A stretch of 64,000 nt of DNA, from assembly GCF_040054535.1 (NCBI RefSeq), contig NC_090791.1, forward strand, positions 15,188,327 to 15,252,326. Reading direction: 5' to 3'. Under the pieces are notes generated by a model. It saw nothing but the letters and a program-made list of their open reading frames with translations, did not search any database and was not told the DNA's origin. Positions 21,205-37,626 of this stretch are shown piece after piece. Every line of letters starts with the position of its first letter. Positions within the stretch are counted from its first letter, which is position 1. The position numbers were made by a program, and so were the translations under genes. Source of the stretch: Antennarius striatus. Its lineage: Eukaryota; Chordata; Actinopteri; Lophiiformes; Antennariidae.

Positions 21205-24200
21205 CTGAAATATTCCGTTACGCCATAAACAGCATGGAATTCCAGAAGTAACACCATAATGATCATGATGGTTTATCACAAGGTGATAATAAACTTGTTC
21301 CAGGCCTGTTACCATGTTATTATAATGTCAGTTAGCAAGTGGATTGACGTAGTACTAAGATGTATAGCAATCAGTATCTTGTCACTACCATATTTTTTTG
21401 TGTGGATAGAATAATGAGTCTGTCTTGTTTTTTGTTTTTGTTTTTTCCCACACACCCTTCTTCTTTCGGTACTTTATTAAAGGAAGGAAACTGTGTAGCA
21501 AAGGTCATAAGCCGCCCAGATCCTCTTGAGTGGATAGATGACTGCATAAAATGGACCCATACTGATTACAATTGCATTGTAGAGACAATTAGGGTGCTGG
21601 TTTTTATCCATGAAAAATTTTGGAAAAGTGGGCCACTCCATTGTGAAGTACAGCAGGAAAACATTTCACGTTTAGTACAACATCTCAGGCGGAATAACTA
21701 CGCTTCTATTATCACACACAGTCGTCTGCAGTTTAAAACAAGGAAGTTGCATGAGTTCCTTGTCCCTGGTTTTGAGGTGGAACGCACAACTGACAGTGAA
21801 TGTTTTGTTGGTGTATACATTAGATACCACAACATCCATCCAACCATCCATCCATTCCAACTTCTTCCGCTAATCTGTAGTCGGGTTGCGGGGGCAGCAG
21901 CTTCGACAAGGAGCCCCAAACTTCCCTATCCCTGGCAACATCCACCAGCTGGACGTGCCAGGAGGCATCCGCACCAGATGCCCAAACAGTTTCAGGAAAA
22001 TCCCTTCAGTTACAGAGTTACAGAGCGTCACTTTTGTTCCATATAGCATCTTTTACATTAGCTGTAAAAACAGGGATTGTGTGTTTGTCCATTTGATGTT
22101 GACGACTTGTTGGAAGGGAATGTACTTCCTCTGTAGATATAAGATGGTGTCCTAAAGTAACTAAAATCGATGATTGAGTTTCTTAGTTGTACAGTAATAT
22201 ACTGTAACTGTAATAAATCATTTTCTGCATTCCATTTTACCTGTATTATATCCGGTTTCTGTTCAAAATTCCTTATAAATCCTAAACACTATGACTATGA
22301 GTTCAACACATCAGAAGTCATTGGTAGCTCAGTCAGTTTTTTATCTTTTTGTTTTACTCAACAGAAATACTTAATGGGGTCATCAGGAGTGTGAAGAAGG
22401 ATGGAGAATGGAAGGTAAGGGTAATATTTTAAATGGCCATTAAGCTTCATCGTCATTCACACAGAATTCTGAACTCTTGTTCATCTTGTGTTTTTCAGGT
22501 TCTCATTGTGGATCACATGAGCATGCGAATTTTGTCCTCTTGCTGCAAGATGTCTGATATTTTGGCAGAAGGGGTAACCAGTAAGTTGAGGATACTGTAA
22601 TTTAACGATCAGACTACAAAAGCAACTAGAAAATATCAGGATACTTTTATAGGTGTTGCGTGAATTTATAAGTTATAATTATTTCTGTTATTTTTCTTAG
22701 CCTGTAGAAAATCCTCTCCACTGCTGTAGAACAATGGAACTATGAGATTAGCAAGATAACACTGCCTGACCAAAGAAAAAGTCGGCACCAAAAAAAGTCA
22801 CTCTCATATTTTACGCTGTGTATTTCCTGTGAAATTGATTTGATTAGCTACTGCAATATCACAAGATTTATTTCCATCCAGCGATGCATTATTTTTTCAT
22901 CAAGATCTTGCATTGATGATGGTGGGATTTGACAGCTGGGCAAAACCATCTCCAGCACATCCTGAAGATTCTCAATGGGGTTAATGTCTGAACTCTGTGT
23001 TAGACAATCCATGTGTGAGAGTAATGTCTCATGCTCCCCGAAATGCCCGGTCAGGTCAGGTCTAGGTTCAACAACAGTATGTGTTCAAAGAATGAGGTCA
23101 GCTGACTACCTGAATATACTGAATGACCAGGTTATTCCATCAATGAATTTTTTTCTTTCCCGATGGCACAGGCTTTTTTTGAAGGGGCCAGGCAGTGTAT
23201 TTGAGAATGCACTGGACCTCTTATAATGATTAGTAGCATTAAATGTACGCATTTTCTAAATTTATAAATTTTTGTAGGCTGGATGTGGGTTTCTGGCCGT
23301 ATCAGTACAATACAGACAAATGCTTGTAATCAATGAATATTGCCCACTATACTAAGGGGCATAAATGCTCAATTACTGATATTAAGTCCATAAAAAGCTA
23401 TAACAATCATACATGTCAACAACAAAAAGTAATTAAACATGAATGTTATTACAGGACTGTTTGAAATTGACATCAACGATTGATATGTCTATAATTTATT
23501 GTAGAATTCACTCATTTTGATGTGGATGTTTGCTGTATTTCACTTTACAGGATGATGATTTATTTGTTGATATTTTGATGTTGATGTTTTATCACTTTAA
23601 GTGCTTTAGCATCTCCTAAATATCTTCCATTTTCAGTCGTGGAGGACATTAATAAACGAAGGGAGCCCATCTCTAGTTTGGAGGCCATTTATTTGATTTC
23701 ACCTGTGGAGAAGGTCAGTTGTTGTCTTGTCTCCAGTGTTCTCCCATAATGTTAACTTTTGTCCTATGTTCTTATACTTTTAAACAAAATTTTGCTTTTC
23801 GTTACAGTCGGTTCATGCTCTCATTAATGACTTCAAATATGCAGCCTTTACGTACAAAGCAGCTCATATCTTTTTCACTGACAGTAAGTATGCTTGTGTG
23901 CAGAACATTCTGTTCACATTTTTGTTGTTAACTTCATATTAAAATGCTACAAAAGATGAAGTGTTTCAACCTTTAGAAACTTATTCCACAGTTACTTTCA
24001 AATGTACGATGCAAAAAATGTATTTTAAAAATAAGAAATAACACAAAATATCATAATTTCTAATAATTTTATTTTTGTTTCCATAGCTTGTCCAGATGGG
24101 CTCTTTGCTGAAATTGGGAGATCCAGAGTTGCCAAAGTTGCCAAGACTTTAAAAGAGATTAATGTTGCCTTCCTGCCATATGAGTCTCAGGTAATGGGTT

Positions 24201-27200
24201 TTCCCTTTTTCACTCAAATTACAATTACACATTATTGTTTTTTATGGGATATGATTACCAAGTTCTCTGAAGCCAGTCACTCCACTACTTGCAGCAGTTA
24301 ATCAATAACAGTGTACGGTGGGTTTGTCTGACATTTATGAAAGTTTAGAGTGAAGCAAAATGGTAAAATTGCAGTCAATACAATTAAAACAAGCTGAAAG
24401 ACATTGGTATGATCTTGATAGCCAAAGTTGGTCATACCTTTCTGAGTTCATTCCTGTGAGTGATACCTTTCATATTACACACAGTGTTTGTACCCGGTGG
24501 TTGGTTTGCCTGTTTGTTCATTGGAAGAGACAGAAAATACAGAAAGAGGCATGTTCCATGAAATAAATCTTTGGATTAATGGACACAAGTTCTCATTTAT
24601 CCAGGTCATGGTTATCCAAAGTTGTTTAAATCCATCCACTGCACTTTAAGAAACAGTGGAGAAGAAGCTTCTTCAATTGGATTGATTTAAACATCTTTGG
24701 ATATCCTGCTATTCTGTTTTCCTTAAGATTTTGTGAAGGAGGGCTCAGGTGAGTTAAATAGATGTGAAGAATTTTAAGTCATTTGTAGTTTTCCATTGGT
24801 CTTGTACTCATAATGTGACAAGCATTGAATCTCTGTCTCCCCTGCAGGTGTTCTCCCTGGATGACCCAACATCCTTATATTCCTTCTATAGTTCCAAGCC
24901 AAATGAAAACAAAGGCAAAATGATGGAAATTCTGGCAGAGCAGATTGCGACTCTGTGTGATACACTGAAGGAATATCCTGCAATTCGTTACCGCAAGTAC
25001 GGATACGTTGCATTAAATTAAAACAAAACATTAGATTGCCATTGATTTGGCTGGTAACAGCTGTGCATGTTATGTTCTCCAAGGGGACCAGAGGAGAATG
25101 CTCGACTGGCTGAAGAGGTCTACCAGCACCTTAATGCTCACAAAGCTGACAACCCAAGCATGGGAGAGGTAAGAGACTACCTACAGCCACACCAATTTTT
25201 ACGTGCGTTATTATAATGTATCAATATAGTTCTGCAATGTCAAACATTGAATGAATTCTCATACTGCTTATTTATGCTAAACCAACTTTTCAATGTAAGA
25301 GAATTCTCTTCCTTAGGGATTCTGCAACTCTTCACCTTCACTGTTCGTAGATATTTTCATAGTTTCTGGCTTTTATTTCCTGCCGGTTCAATTTCTCACA
25401 CTTTGCTGGACATTTCCTTTCTGCTGTTTTTCTCTTCTTTCTCAGCTGAACCCCTTTCTTCAGAGATTCACAGGCATGTATTTCTGTTCCCTTCCTCCCA
25501 TCACATACCTGAAATGCTTTACTATGCTGTACTATCAAATCATTCTGTGTACCTTTACTGTACTTAACACTTCAAGTTCACTGATGTGCTTCCTCCTTCT
25601 TGCATTGGAGGTGACAATGAAGTCATACAGATAACAGCTGAAAATATTTTCCGCATGACAGATCCACAAAAACACAATAAGGGCCTTTCTTCTATGTTGT
25701 TTTGTAATCGATCATAATCTTTTACTGTGTATCTATTAAAATCAATCAGAATTTCCATCATCAGTTACTGGTGTCTCTTATGTCTTTAGGGTGCCGATAA
25801 GGCACGGTCCCAGCTACTGATTGTTGATCGTGGGTTTGATCCCATCTCTCCTATTCTACACGAGTTGACCTTGCAGGCAATGGCCTATGACTTGCTAGAT
25901 ATAAAACAAGACATCTATAGGTAAGTGATCATCTTGTTAATTTTCTGCTTTGCGAAGGCAGTGTGCTGTCCTGGACATTCAGTCTACTTATTCATGATGA
26001 TGTACAGTGTGAACTTTTTTTTTTTTCTTAAGTTATCAAACAACTGGAATTGGGAATGCAAAAGAAAGAGAAGTGTTACTTGATGAAGACGACGAGCTCT
26101 GGGTTCACCTCAGACACATGCACATTGCAGATGTCACCAAGTAAGTCCGTCACAAGTAGACAAGTCAGCTGTTACATCTCTATATCTGTCCAATGTGATG
26201 TTTCACAAATATTAGTTGAGAAGATTTATGGTTGCCAATTTTCTTTGTAAGCTAGTAATTAATGTTAGTGCAATGAATATACAGTATGTTTTGTCTGTAA
26301 GGTGTTTCGAAAAAAAAATTCAATCTGGATTACATTTTTTTTCTCCGTAATATTATAATTCATTAAACCAAGGAATCAACTTTTTTTTTAAATTAAAACT
26401 TTGTTGTAGGAAAGTGACAGAGCTTCTTCGCTCCTTTTGTGAGAGCAAGCGGATGTGCACTGACAATGTGAGTGTTCATGAACTTTTTTTGTATGTATTT
26501 ACAGACGTCCATGATAAAACATTAAGATTTTTTTTATTGTCAAAATTTTGCTTTAACTATTTTGCTTTCAGGCCAATCTAAAAGATCTATCCCAGATGTT
26601 AAAGAAGATGCCACAGTATCAGAAAGAGCTGAGCATGGTGAGTGGGACATAGAGAAGCCAACTTTTTTTTTTAACCATGTAGTATCATCAAATAATGATT
26701 AGTGTCACAATGTTGATTACGACCCAAGACTTGCAGAGGAAATGCTCTCAGTGGGGGTTTTTTTTTTGTCATGTCAAAATTGTCAGTTATGGCTGCAGCT
26801 TAGAAAAACATTTTGTATTTCATGATAATTTTGTTACCACTACAAATGAATTAAATTTTTTTCTTTCATTCACAGTACTCTACTCACTTGCACCTAGCTG
26901 AAGCTTGTATGAAGAAATTCAAGGCCTCTCTTGATAAACTTTGTGAAGTAGAACAGGTTAGTATTTTTTCAATTCAGAAACTTTTTTTTTTACAGTATTG
27001 CCTTAGAGACATTACTTATTGGAGTCTGTCTGCACGTAGGTTGTTGGCTAAACTAACAATAGTACAGGTTTTTTTTTTATATCACAGCAGATCAACTATA
27101 ATCTCCCATCGTGTTCAGTCATCAGACACATACATTAAGCACCTTATAGAAAATGTTTGGCATGGATTTATTCTGTCCAACCCATACCACACAGTAATTG

Positions 27201-30200
27201 ACCTCGACTTCATGGTATTTTTATTTATAGCTCCTCTGGAATATGTAACTTCCACGATCTGGTTATATTTAATGGAGAATTGTAATCGTAATATTGCATA
27301 AGAAGCTTGGGAAATGCGGAAACAGCTGTTATGTCACAACTAGTGGAGGGCTTTGAATCACATTCATGTAATGCAGTGTAGAAATCCTTCCATCAACATG
27401 AGCCTGTGATAAACAGTCCAGAACTGTTCCAAGCTTCGATGTTTTGTTTTATGTGCCAGACATGCTTTGTCTCAGTGGCAGGAGCATTCTGCTACTGTTG
27501 GACTTGTATCCAATGAGGTGTAATCACACAGCAAATTCTAAGTGGTACATTGTTGTGGTATTACGACATGCAAGTGTTAATGGCTTTTTATATGAGTGAA
27601 TCACTCAACTGCACTAATGGCTAATGGCTCGACAGCATGTCCGAAAGCTGCCATTTTAATCCAATGGGCATGTCTTGGCTGTAAGATGAACAGTGTTGTC
27701 CAAACGGCAATAGCTCTCTGTCAGCTGCCATTTGTTTAAGTGCTCTACATTGTTTGGTTTGGCCAATATAAATATATCTGTGTAATGTAATAAATAAAAT
27801 GCACTGTATTTTTATGAGCTATCCTCGCCACTCTAGTTTCACTTGTCCATGAATAGTTTTTGTTGATTGGCTAAAGCAAGGCTTAGTTCAACATCATCAT
27901 AGGTCTGGGCCAGAGATTTTTAGGAGGTCACATAGTGCCCAGGAAATCCCAAAGCTACATGTAAGTATAAAACCCTAAATCATTATATTTTTTTACATGC
28001 CAAATCAGGATTTCCAAATTTAACTCCAGTCTAGGACACATTTCTTCATTTCAAGTTTATTTTCTTCTCTTCAACTACAGGATGCATTTACTGTAGATTT
28101 TTTCAGAACATTTTTTATGACATACATATAATGACACAATTTGTTTCAAATTAGTTTACCCCTCTGATATTTGGAAAAAATATGTAATTTATTTCAAATT
28201 AGTTTGTCCAAATGTCAGAGGGGAAGTGCTCTTTAAATATGGTCATGGTGTAGTTGCATTAATAGAAATGTAGTAAGGCTGAAAGTTATTCCTGAGGATG
28301 TCAGCTGCTAAACCAGCTGTCATAAGAGTCTGCTCTCAGATGACTTGTAGTTGTTAATGTTAATCTTTAACCATGGATGCGTTTTGTAGGACCTGGTAAT
28401 GGGAGAAAATGCAGAGGGGGAGCCTCTCAAAGATGCGATGAAGAGCATTGTTCCTGTCCTCCTCAACACCGAAATTGCAGCTTATGACAAAATCCGCATC
28501 ATACTGCTTTATATATTCCACAAGAAAAAAGGTGTGCAGTGCTCTGTTTTGTTGAATCCAATTTTAACACCCACGTGCCTTTTTGTGCACAGAAATAGAC
28601 CACAATGTACATCAGTTAAATATTATGACCAGAACTTAATACTTAGTATTACTGTTGTTCTCATTATTTTTTTGTATTTTTGTCTTGTCCATTTAGGCAT
28701 TGGGGAAGAGAACCTTGCTAAGCTCATTCAGCATGCAAACATACAGGCTGACAGCAGCATCATCAGCAACTTGCAGAACCTGGGCTGTAATATTATAGCT
28801 GGGGTAAATTCCTTAATTTCAGTTTGATTGTAGGCTCAGCATTACTGTATTAAGAATAGTCCTTCAGTATTTGTTACATATGGCGTGATTTTTAGGGCCG
28901 TAATGCTGGGAAAACACTGCCAGAGAGGAAGGAGCGCACAGAGAGTACATATCAGCTCTCCAGATGGACACCCATCCTCAAAGACATTATGGAGGTATAA
29001 GGCTAACACTACATTTCTGATGTGTCTGGTCCATTTGCTCAGTGTTGCTTTTACCATTTTGCATTTAATTTTATTGGCTTTCCTGTGTCTTAGAACGTTA
29101 TTGAGGACAAACTGGATAGAAAACAATGGCCATTCATCTCTGATCCTGCTCCCATCAACACAACTCAGACTGCCGTTAGGTGGGTGCTGAAAACAGAAAA
29201 TAACAAGGCAGTCAGAGACATCCCGCGACATCCCTGAATTCAACATTTAACCTGACCTACATATTTTGTGCCTCTGGCTTCCTGAAAATGTTTGTTTCTG
29301 TTTTGTGATTATATATACAGTGCGCCCTCGCGCATTCGCGCAATAAAACTCACGACTCCACCTTATCGTGGATTTTTGGTAGGCAGTCACGTGATACCGT
29401 ACGCACATTCTATTGGCTGACGGCATCTGGAAGTGCGCTCCATTCCGTCAGTCTCGGACTTTCGTGAGAAACAAAAGTGCTTTAAACAGTCTATCAGAGT
29501 ATGGGAAAAGGTAATACAGATAGAGGGTGGTTTAATATCAGTATGGGGAGGGTTCATAAACGTTTAAGATAAATAGATCGCAATCTCGATCGCGGATTCC
29601 TTAATCGCGTGTGGATCCTGGAACTTATTAAACGCAAAGAATCACTGTGCACTGTATACAGTGCTTAGCTTGTTTGCGCAAATGCGCTGACACTGCAAGA
29701 AACTTAAAGGAGCTGTTCTGAAAACACAAATGAACATGAGGTCAGATCCAGAGGAAAAAAGGTTCTAAAAGGAGAGAGTTGGGCAACACAGACATACACA
29801 ATACCACGGTTATGTCATCCCTCCTTTAAGTTAGAATCTGGGTTGCTCCAAAGAGATGGATGCGGCTAAATTATGGCACAGTGCCTTAATAATCAATACA
29901 ATGAATGGGAAACAAGTGTTCATTAAAAAGCCTTGTGAACGTGTTTTCTCAAAAGTGAAGTTGATCAAAACCAAACCATGAAACAGGCTCTTCATTTAAC
30001 ACTTTAAATTGAGTTGTGTGTACTTCAGAGTGTGTGAAAATAGCTAGTAGATGCTCAAAATTCAAGTAAATTCAACCAATCTTTACCAGAAAATGTCCGC
30101 TACAACCACCACTGGACCATGTACTTCAGTTGCTGAAATGCATGCAAAGATCAGATGTTGACCCTGAGTTGGAATTTGACAATTACTTTAGTTGTCATTT

Positions 30201-31578
30201 TGAGATTTAAGGGTGACGGTGAATAAAACAGTTGTTTCATTCAATTCATTCATTAAGTTATTTCGTTAGTTATTGTAGTTCCATACAAATACAATTTTTT
30301 TTAAAAACGCACAGCCTAGTGTGTGAATATTCATGTACAGTAGTGAACTATGTAGTTTAGTAGTTTTGAGTCAAAATGCAATAAATTTAAAGACCATACT
30401 ACTTCATTTCCCATCTGACAACACTGGTGCTGGCAGTCTTTAGTGTCATCAGTTTGTCAATCTGGCCCATTCTTATTGAGGGAGTATACTCACATTCAGA
30501 ATTTGTTTGACTGAAGGATGAATTTATTAGAATAAGGTGGTCACCGGTGACTTCACAAACATGTTTGATATGTTAGCCAAATTTTCAGAAAAAATCATGA
30601 ATGTGTTTTGATTTATGCTACATATAATAAATGATTACATATGGTAGTAAAGTAATAACTACATTCACCTACATTATAGCAAAATTCATAATTGGGAATT
30701 TTTTTGTCACGCTTTGTTGTGGTTTGTAAAATTAAAGAAATATTAACTAGACCTGCAGACAGATTAATGTTGTCTTTCCTATGGTTTTTGAATACCCTGT
30801 AATCCCCCAGGGAATTCCTTTCATGAAGCTTTCACAAACCACTTTCATGTGCCTGGGTTCTTTCATAATCTGTATCATTTTAGTAAAGTGCAGAATTAAA
30901 ACTGAGTGGTCATTAATGTTAACTGCAGATTATGGGATGGCTATATATAAACCCAGACATAGCCATTTGAAAAGAGGTTAATTTGACCTCCTTCAAAAAA
31001 TTTTGAAACCTGATTAGTGGACGTAGTGAACAAAGCCTTGCATTTTGTTCAAATATGCTTGATGATTTTCATTTGAATACTGGGACAGCATGAAACACTA
31101 CATTCTATTTAAGGCCTTTGCTATTTTTACGAATAGATATGATTGTTGTTGGATCAATATGTTTGTGATAGTGACTTACAAATAGACATTTTCTTTTAGT
31201 TAACTGCTGCTAGCTCAGATATTGTTTTGTTTTGTTTGTTTTTCACAGCAGTGCTCGTTTTGGACACTGGCACAAAAACAAAACTCCAGCAGAGTATCGC
31301 TCTGGCCCTCGGCTTATTATATTTGTGATTGGTGGAGTTTCACAGTCTGAGATGCGCTCTGCCTATGAAGTCACCCGAGCAACTGAAGGGAAATGGGAGG
31401 TGCTGATTGGTAAGCATGAGGCATGTGTTTTGTCCCAGGAAGGCAACTGTCCAATGGTTTTGATAAATTTTATGGTAAACATTCCTCTTCCTCAATAGGG
31501 TCATCTCATATTCTGACGCCAACCACCTTCCTGAATGACCTAAAGAGTCTGGACCAAGTTCCTAATCCTGATTGTTAA
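19969..31578 (+). CDS. stxbp2: syntaxin-binding protein 2 (Munc18-2)
   Basis: Nineteen coding exons: 19969-20005, 22365-22414, 22499-22580, 23637-23713, 23808-23883, 24087-24190, 24848-24996, 25084-25168, 25790-25920, 26033-26140, 26410-26467, 26572-26637, 26876-26956, 28390-28531, 28697-28803, 28896-28994, 29094-29179, 31249-31409, 31499-31578. Together 1779 bases, 592 aa, the family's usual length. It is a Sec1/Munc18 protein: [10 protein letters not shown] start, domain-1 [45 protein letters not shown] in domain 2, [19 protein letters not shown] in the domain 3a hairpin, [19 protein letters not shown] and [13 protein letters not shown] near the C-terminus. Such proteins clasp syntaxins and template SNARE assembly in exocytosis; Munc18-2 serves epithelial and blood-cell granule release. 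Choice of paralogue 2 over 1 rests on proximity to pet100 and pcp2. Domain 2 carries DIYSYQTTG. Every junction is GT-AG and in frame. Confidence 0.95.
21125..21201. repeat. (TA)n microsatellite in stxbp2 intron 1
   Basis: About 38 uninterrupted TA units. The tyrosine/isoleucine frames across it are artefacts. Confidence 0.9.
21836..22005. repeat. teleost interspersed repeat fragment (CCATCCATCC type)
   Basis: Starts with ATCCATCCAACCATCCATCC and continues TTCTTCCGCTAATCTGTAG, GGGTTGCGGGGGCAGCAG and ACTTCCCTATCCCTGGCAAC, the order of a very common fish repeat (CTTCCGCTTATCCG with GGGTCGCGGGGGCAGCAG). Fragmented, in stxbp2 intron 1. Confidence 0.65.
22760..23197. mobile_element. decayed Tc1/mariner-type element in stxbp2 intron 3
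   Basis: The left end CACTGCCTGACCAAAGAAAA and right end GGGGCCAGGCAGTG (followed by TA) are terminal inverted repeats of a common fish Tc1-like group. Inside, AAGATTCTCAATGGGGTTAA and a plus-strand frame containing [18 protein letters not shown] are fragments of a Tc1-like element; the peptide resembles the transposase C-terminal region before the last catalytic residues. Internal deletions leave about 440 bp, so it is dead. Confidence 0.75.
24590..24740. repeat. short inverted-repeat fragment, possibly Penelope-related
   Basis: TATCCAAAGTTGTTTAAATC (24612) and GATTTAAACATCTTTGGATA (24684) are imperfect inverse copies, and CATTTATCCAGGTCATGG precedes them. Similar words flank Penelope-like elements in fish. 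Located in stxbp2 intron 6. Confidence 0.4.
29205..29317. repeat. family-R repeat fragment (copy 5) in stxbp2 intron 17
   Basis: AAGGCAGTCAGAGACATCCC and ATCCCTGAATTCAACATTTA are the inverse of the family-R right end, and GGCTTCCTGAAAATG matches 13562-13576. The pogo-type element at 29318 is inserted directly into this sequence. Confidence 0.55.
29318..29654. mobile_element. pogo/Tigger-type MITE, 337 bp, in stxbp2 intron 17
   Basis: Begins CAGTGCGCCCTCGCGCATTC after TA (29316-29317) and ends ATCACTGTGCACTG before TA (29655-29656). Its interior (ACAAAAGTGCTTTAAACAGT, GGGAGGGTTCATAAACG) is the inverse of the interior of 8852-9111, so the two are one family in opposite orientations. Confidence 0.75.
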
Positions 31579-32215
31579 ATAACTGAGAAGTAGTAAGGGT
31601 TTAGTCTCTCATTTTAGATGATTGATTGTTGGTCTTCTATGACATCTGAAGTGAACTGTGAAGTTGAATTTTAGATGCAGCCATGGAAGGATACGTTTAT
31701 TATTATTTTATTTTTGAATGTTATTTTGAGTGTTTGTTGTTAATCAAGCTGTGTACACTGCTGTAATTGAAATTGTATTAAAATATTTAACATAAAAAAT
31801 ATAGAAGACATTTTGATTGTTTATGTATTTTATTTCCCAGATTTTGTACTCTTGAAAAAAAGATAATTCCCACAAACCCTGATCAAAAATATTATTCATG
31901 TCTAATATAGATGTATCTAAGTCAACTACTGTATGTGTCATAAATTCTGTGACAAAGTTTGGGAAACTTATTTATCTTCTTCTACTGTATTTCTTTCCTT
32001 ATCTGGGAAATTTAGGCTCATAGAAATGTCTCAACTGTTGTTTTATTAAATCCTGCACTTTTACCATGTACAATAATATGTGATTGAGAGCAAATGTGGT
32101 GGGTGTTTATTTCTTTCATGCATAAAAATGAGTAATAAAATAAATACAATATGCACTTAGAATTGTGTCTTGTGCTTAATATTCCTGGGGACTTTTGTGT
32201 TTATGATGGAGAATT
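31579..32215 (+). other. stxbp2 3' untranslated region and flank
   Basis: AT-rich. Candidate poly(A) signals are ATTAAA near 31776 and AATAAA at 32134-32139. No other gene seen. Confidence 0.45.
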
Positions 32216-32221
32216 AAAAAA

Positions 32222-32850
32222 AGGATCCACTGGACTTGCTTAAATTTGTTTTAAGGGGATTCACCTCTCATCCAAGAGGCTCTTTCAGTGCAGTGAGGAA
32301 TGCAGTGACTTTTACATTAAGGACACCAAACAACCGCTCCACAAGCATATGACTCAACACAGGAGTCAACTCCTCAGGACTAGACGTAGCAGTCCACCTG
32401 TGCCTGAATGACACAGGGCCCTCCTTTGAGGACAGTAATGTTCACATTTCATCAGGGAAGAGTGACTTGAGAGAGAAGTTAAAGAAGCTATCTTTGTCAA
32501 ATTGGAGAAACCTCAGAACAGAGAAGAAGGATTGAGACACCATCCATCAGCAATCTACAATGCAGTATTGACCTCCATCCCTAGAAACCACAATGAACAT
32601 TCACACCTGGGTGCATCTCAACACAAGAGCTTACATGAAGGTGGGCAGGAAAATGACTCCCTTATGAATGGTAATGACTCCTAATAAGACTAATTTTCAT
32701 GGTGGGTTTGGTTGTTTTATTGTTTTTCTGGACCAACAGGAGTTTAAGTGTCTGGACTCTACCAGTCAGTCAGAACTGAAGAAGCCTCTCAGACGAGAGG
32801 AGAAACGTCTTCAACCAACCTAAAGCAAGTCCAGTTGATTCTGTTTTCAT
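32222..32850 (+). mobile_element. Penelope-like retroelement remnant (GIY-YIG endonuclease end)
   Basis: Fragmented plus-strand frames read DTKQPLHKHMTQHR, SSGLDVAVHLCLNDTG, SFEDSNVHI, VKLEKPQNREEGLRHHPSA and YNAVLTSIPRNHNEHSHLG with frame breaks. This is the C-terminal GIY-YIG endonuclease segment of fish Penelope-like elements. The flanks GGGGATTCACCTCTCATCCA (left) and CTCTCAGACGAGAGGAGAAA (right) are inverse-related, as expected for the element's pseudo-LTR ends. It is inactive. Confidence 0.75.
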
Positions 32851-34690
32851 CTTCTTGACTGAATCTAGTCCTTACTTTTATAAACCCATGGAACATTTGA
32901 CCCAACAATGGTCACTATTGTGGGCTACAGTTGATTTATTGATTTATTGTATATTATTATTGACACATTTAATTAATGTAATCTAAGAGAGTTAGAACCG
33001 TTTCACCAGAATCCTGGATTGTCTGTGCTCCTCATCATCTTGTCTCTTCAGCACCGACTCCATATGGTAGCAACAAAAAAGCTAACGGCAATCCCAGGCA
33101 GAAAAATAACTTTAGTCTTAATTGCTATGAGGACTGGAACAACAGCAGCGGAGCCATCACAAACTATGGAGTAATAAAATACCACAGACAGTATAACCTG
33201 TTTGATCTGGAGATTATACATCAGTTCATTAATAATGGAATGACAAGGTGACACAGAAAATTATTTGTCAAAATAATTTATAAACTGGTCAAGACAGTTT
33301 ATAGAAAATGTCTGCTTGACTTGTTATAATCTTGAGGAGGGTGTATGTATGCCTCCTGTTAGTTTTTTTTTTTGATGGGGTTAAACATTTACAGTAATTT
33401 ACAGTAATTTACAGACCTCTCTCACCTATAGAGATCAATAGAGTTTGTTCTATCACACACAACTGTGACAGGTAAATGATAATATTAAGTGCATCAAAAA
33501 TTAGTTGAAATGTCTTTTAATCAGCCAGAGGCCAGTCGCCACAGTCATTTTATTTTATTGAATCAAAAACATTGAATGAGGCAGCCTCTGGGTCTTTGTG
33601 GATGTTGTTGGCTGATATCATACTAGACTTTATAGAACTACAGTCATTTTACCTTTTTAGTAGAAATGCTGCAGTAACATTCTTTAAACACAGAATTGAT
33701 AATTCCGAAGTTGCAGACGAAGCTGCTGCCAGTTTGTCAAGAGTAGATTTCCTTTCAGATGTTTCACGTTCTGTGGATCAGTAATAATCAGTAAAGTGGG
33801 ATTAGACCAAACTTGGTATCAGAACCCATTTCAAACTTTTGTGTGTCAAATTTTGAATGGACCCCCTTTTGATATGAAAACAAACCTGAGGGAGTGATGA
33901 TTTTGTTCAGACTGAAAATGTCAGTCCAGCAATTCGATAGGTCTAATGTCTGCGTAGGTGCAAGCTAATAATAGGTCATAAAATCGCTGCACCTGACACA
34001 TCACAAGCATACAAATGTCGGTTGGACACTGTCACGGAAGATACACCAAGAAGTAAACTAAACTCTAAACACCTCTTTTTAATTCCTATCTTCAGGAATT
34101 CATGAGTCGTCAACAACAAGCATCAGATTTTCCATTGTAGTAAATCAAAGTTTCACAGGTACAAAACAATTTGAATGAATCTGAATTTATCTCAGCTACG
34201 TACTGTATTAATAGCAGTGCTGTGAAGTACTGGGATCCAGTACATATACAGCACATATATATGTATAGAGATTATCATCGGTGTCTGGTTTGACTGTCTG
34301 CCACGTGGCCACTTCTGGAGACTTTTGTAGGTATTGGCCCACTGTTATTTTTTCAAAACGTTGTTACTAAAACAATAATCCTATCTCATGTTGAAAAAAG
34401 TGAAAAACTGATCAAGAATTTGCAACCAAATCCAGACCCAACTTAAAAACGTATGAGTTACCCATGAACGCCTTGTCATTTTGCTATACTCACTGTTGCT
34501 ATACTCACCAGTATGTATTTCCAGGTTGGGCATTGCCATGGTGGAAGGGTTGGGGGGGGCAGCATGACAATCAATCTAAATCAGTCCAATGATCAATTTG
34601 TAATTAGTTTTAAAACGCAGATTGACATTTCGATCAACACCTAGTGGGGTGTGGGTTTCTGACAATAAACAATCATTTTCTCAGACGATG
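32851..34690. other. no gene seen
   Basis: The short open frames at 33048-33254 (minus) and 33572-33784 (plus) have no recognisable domain or splice partner. Three ACAGTAATTT copies lie near 33391-33415. Confidence 0.4.
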
Positions 34691-34699
34691 CACTGCCTC

Positions 34700-37626
<2,927 letters not shown>

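Noticed and set aside
21076-21315. Minus-strand Tyr/Ile frames in stxbp2 intron 1
   Set aside because: TA microsatellite artefact.
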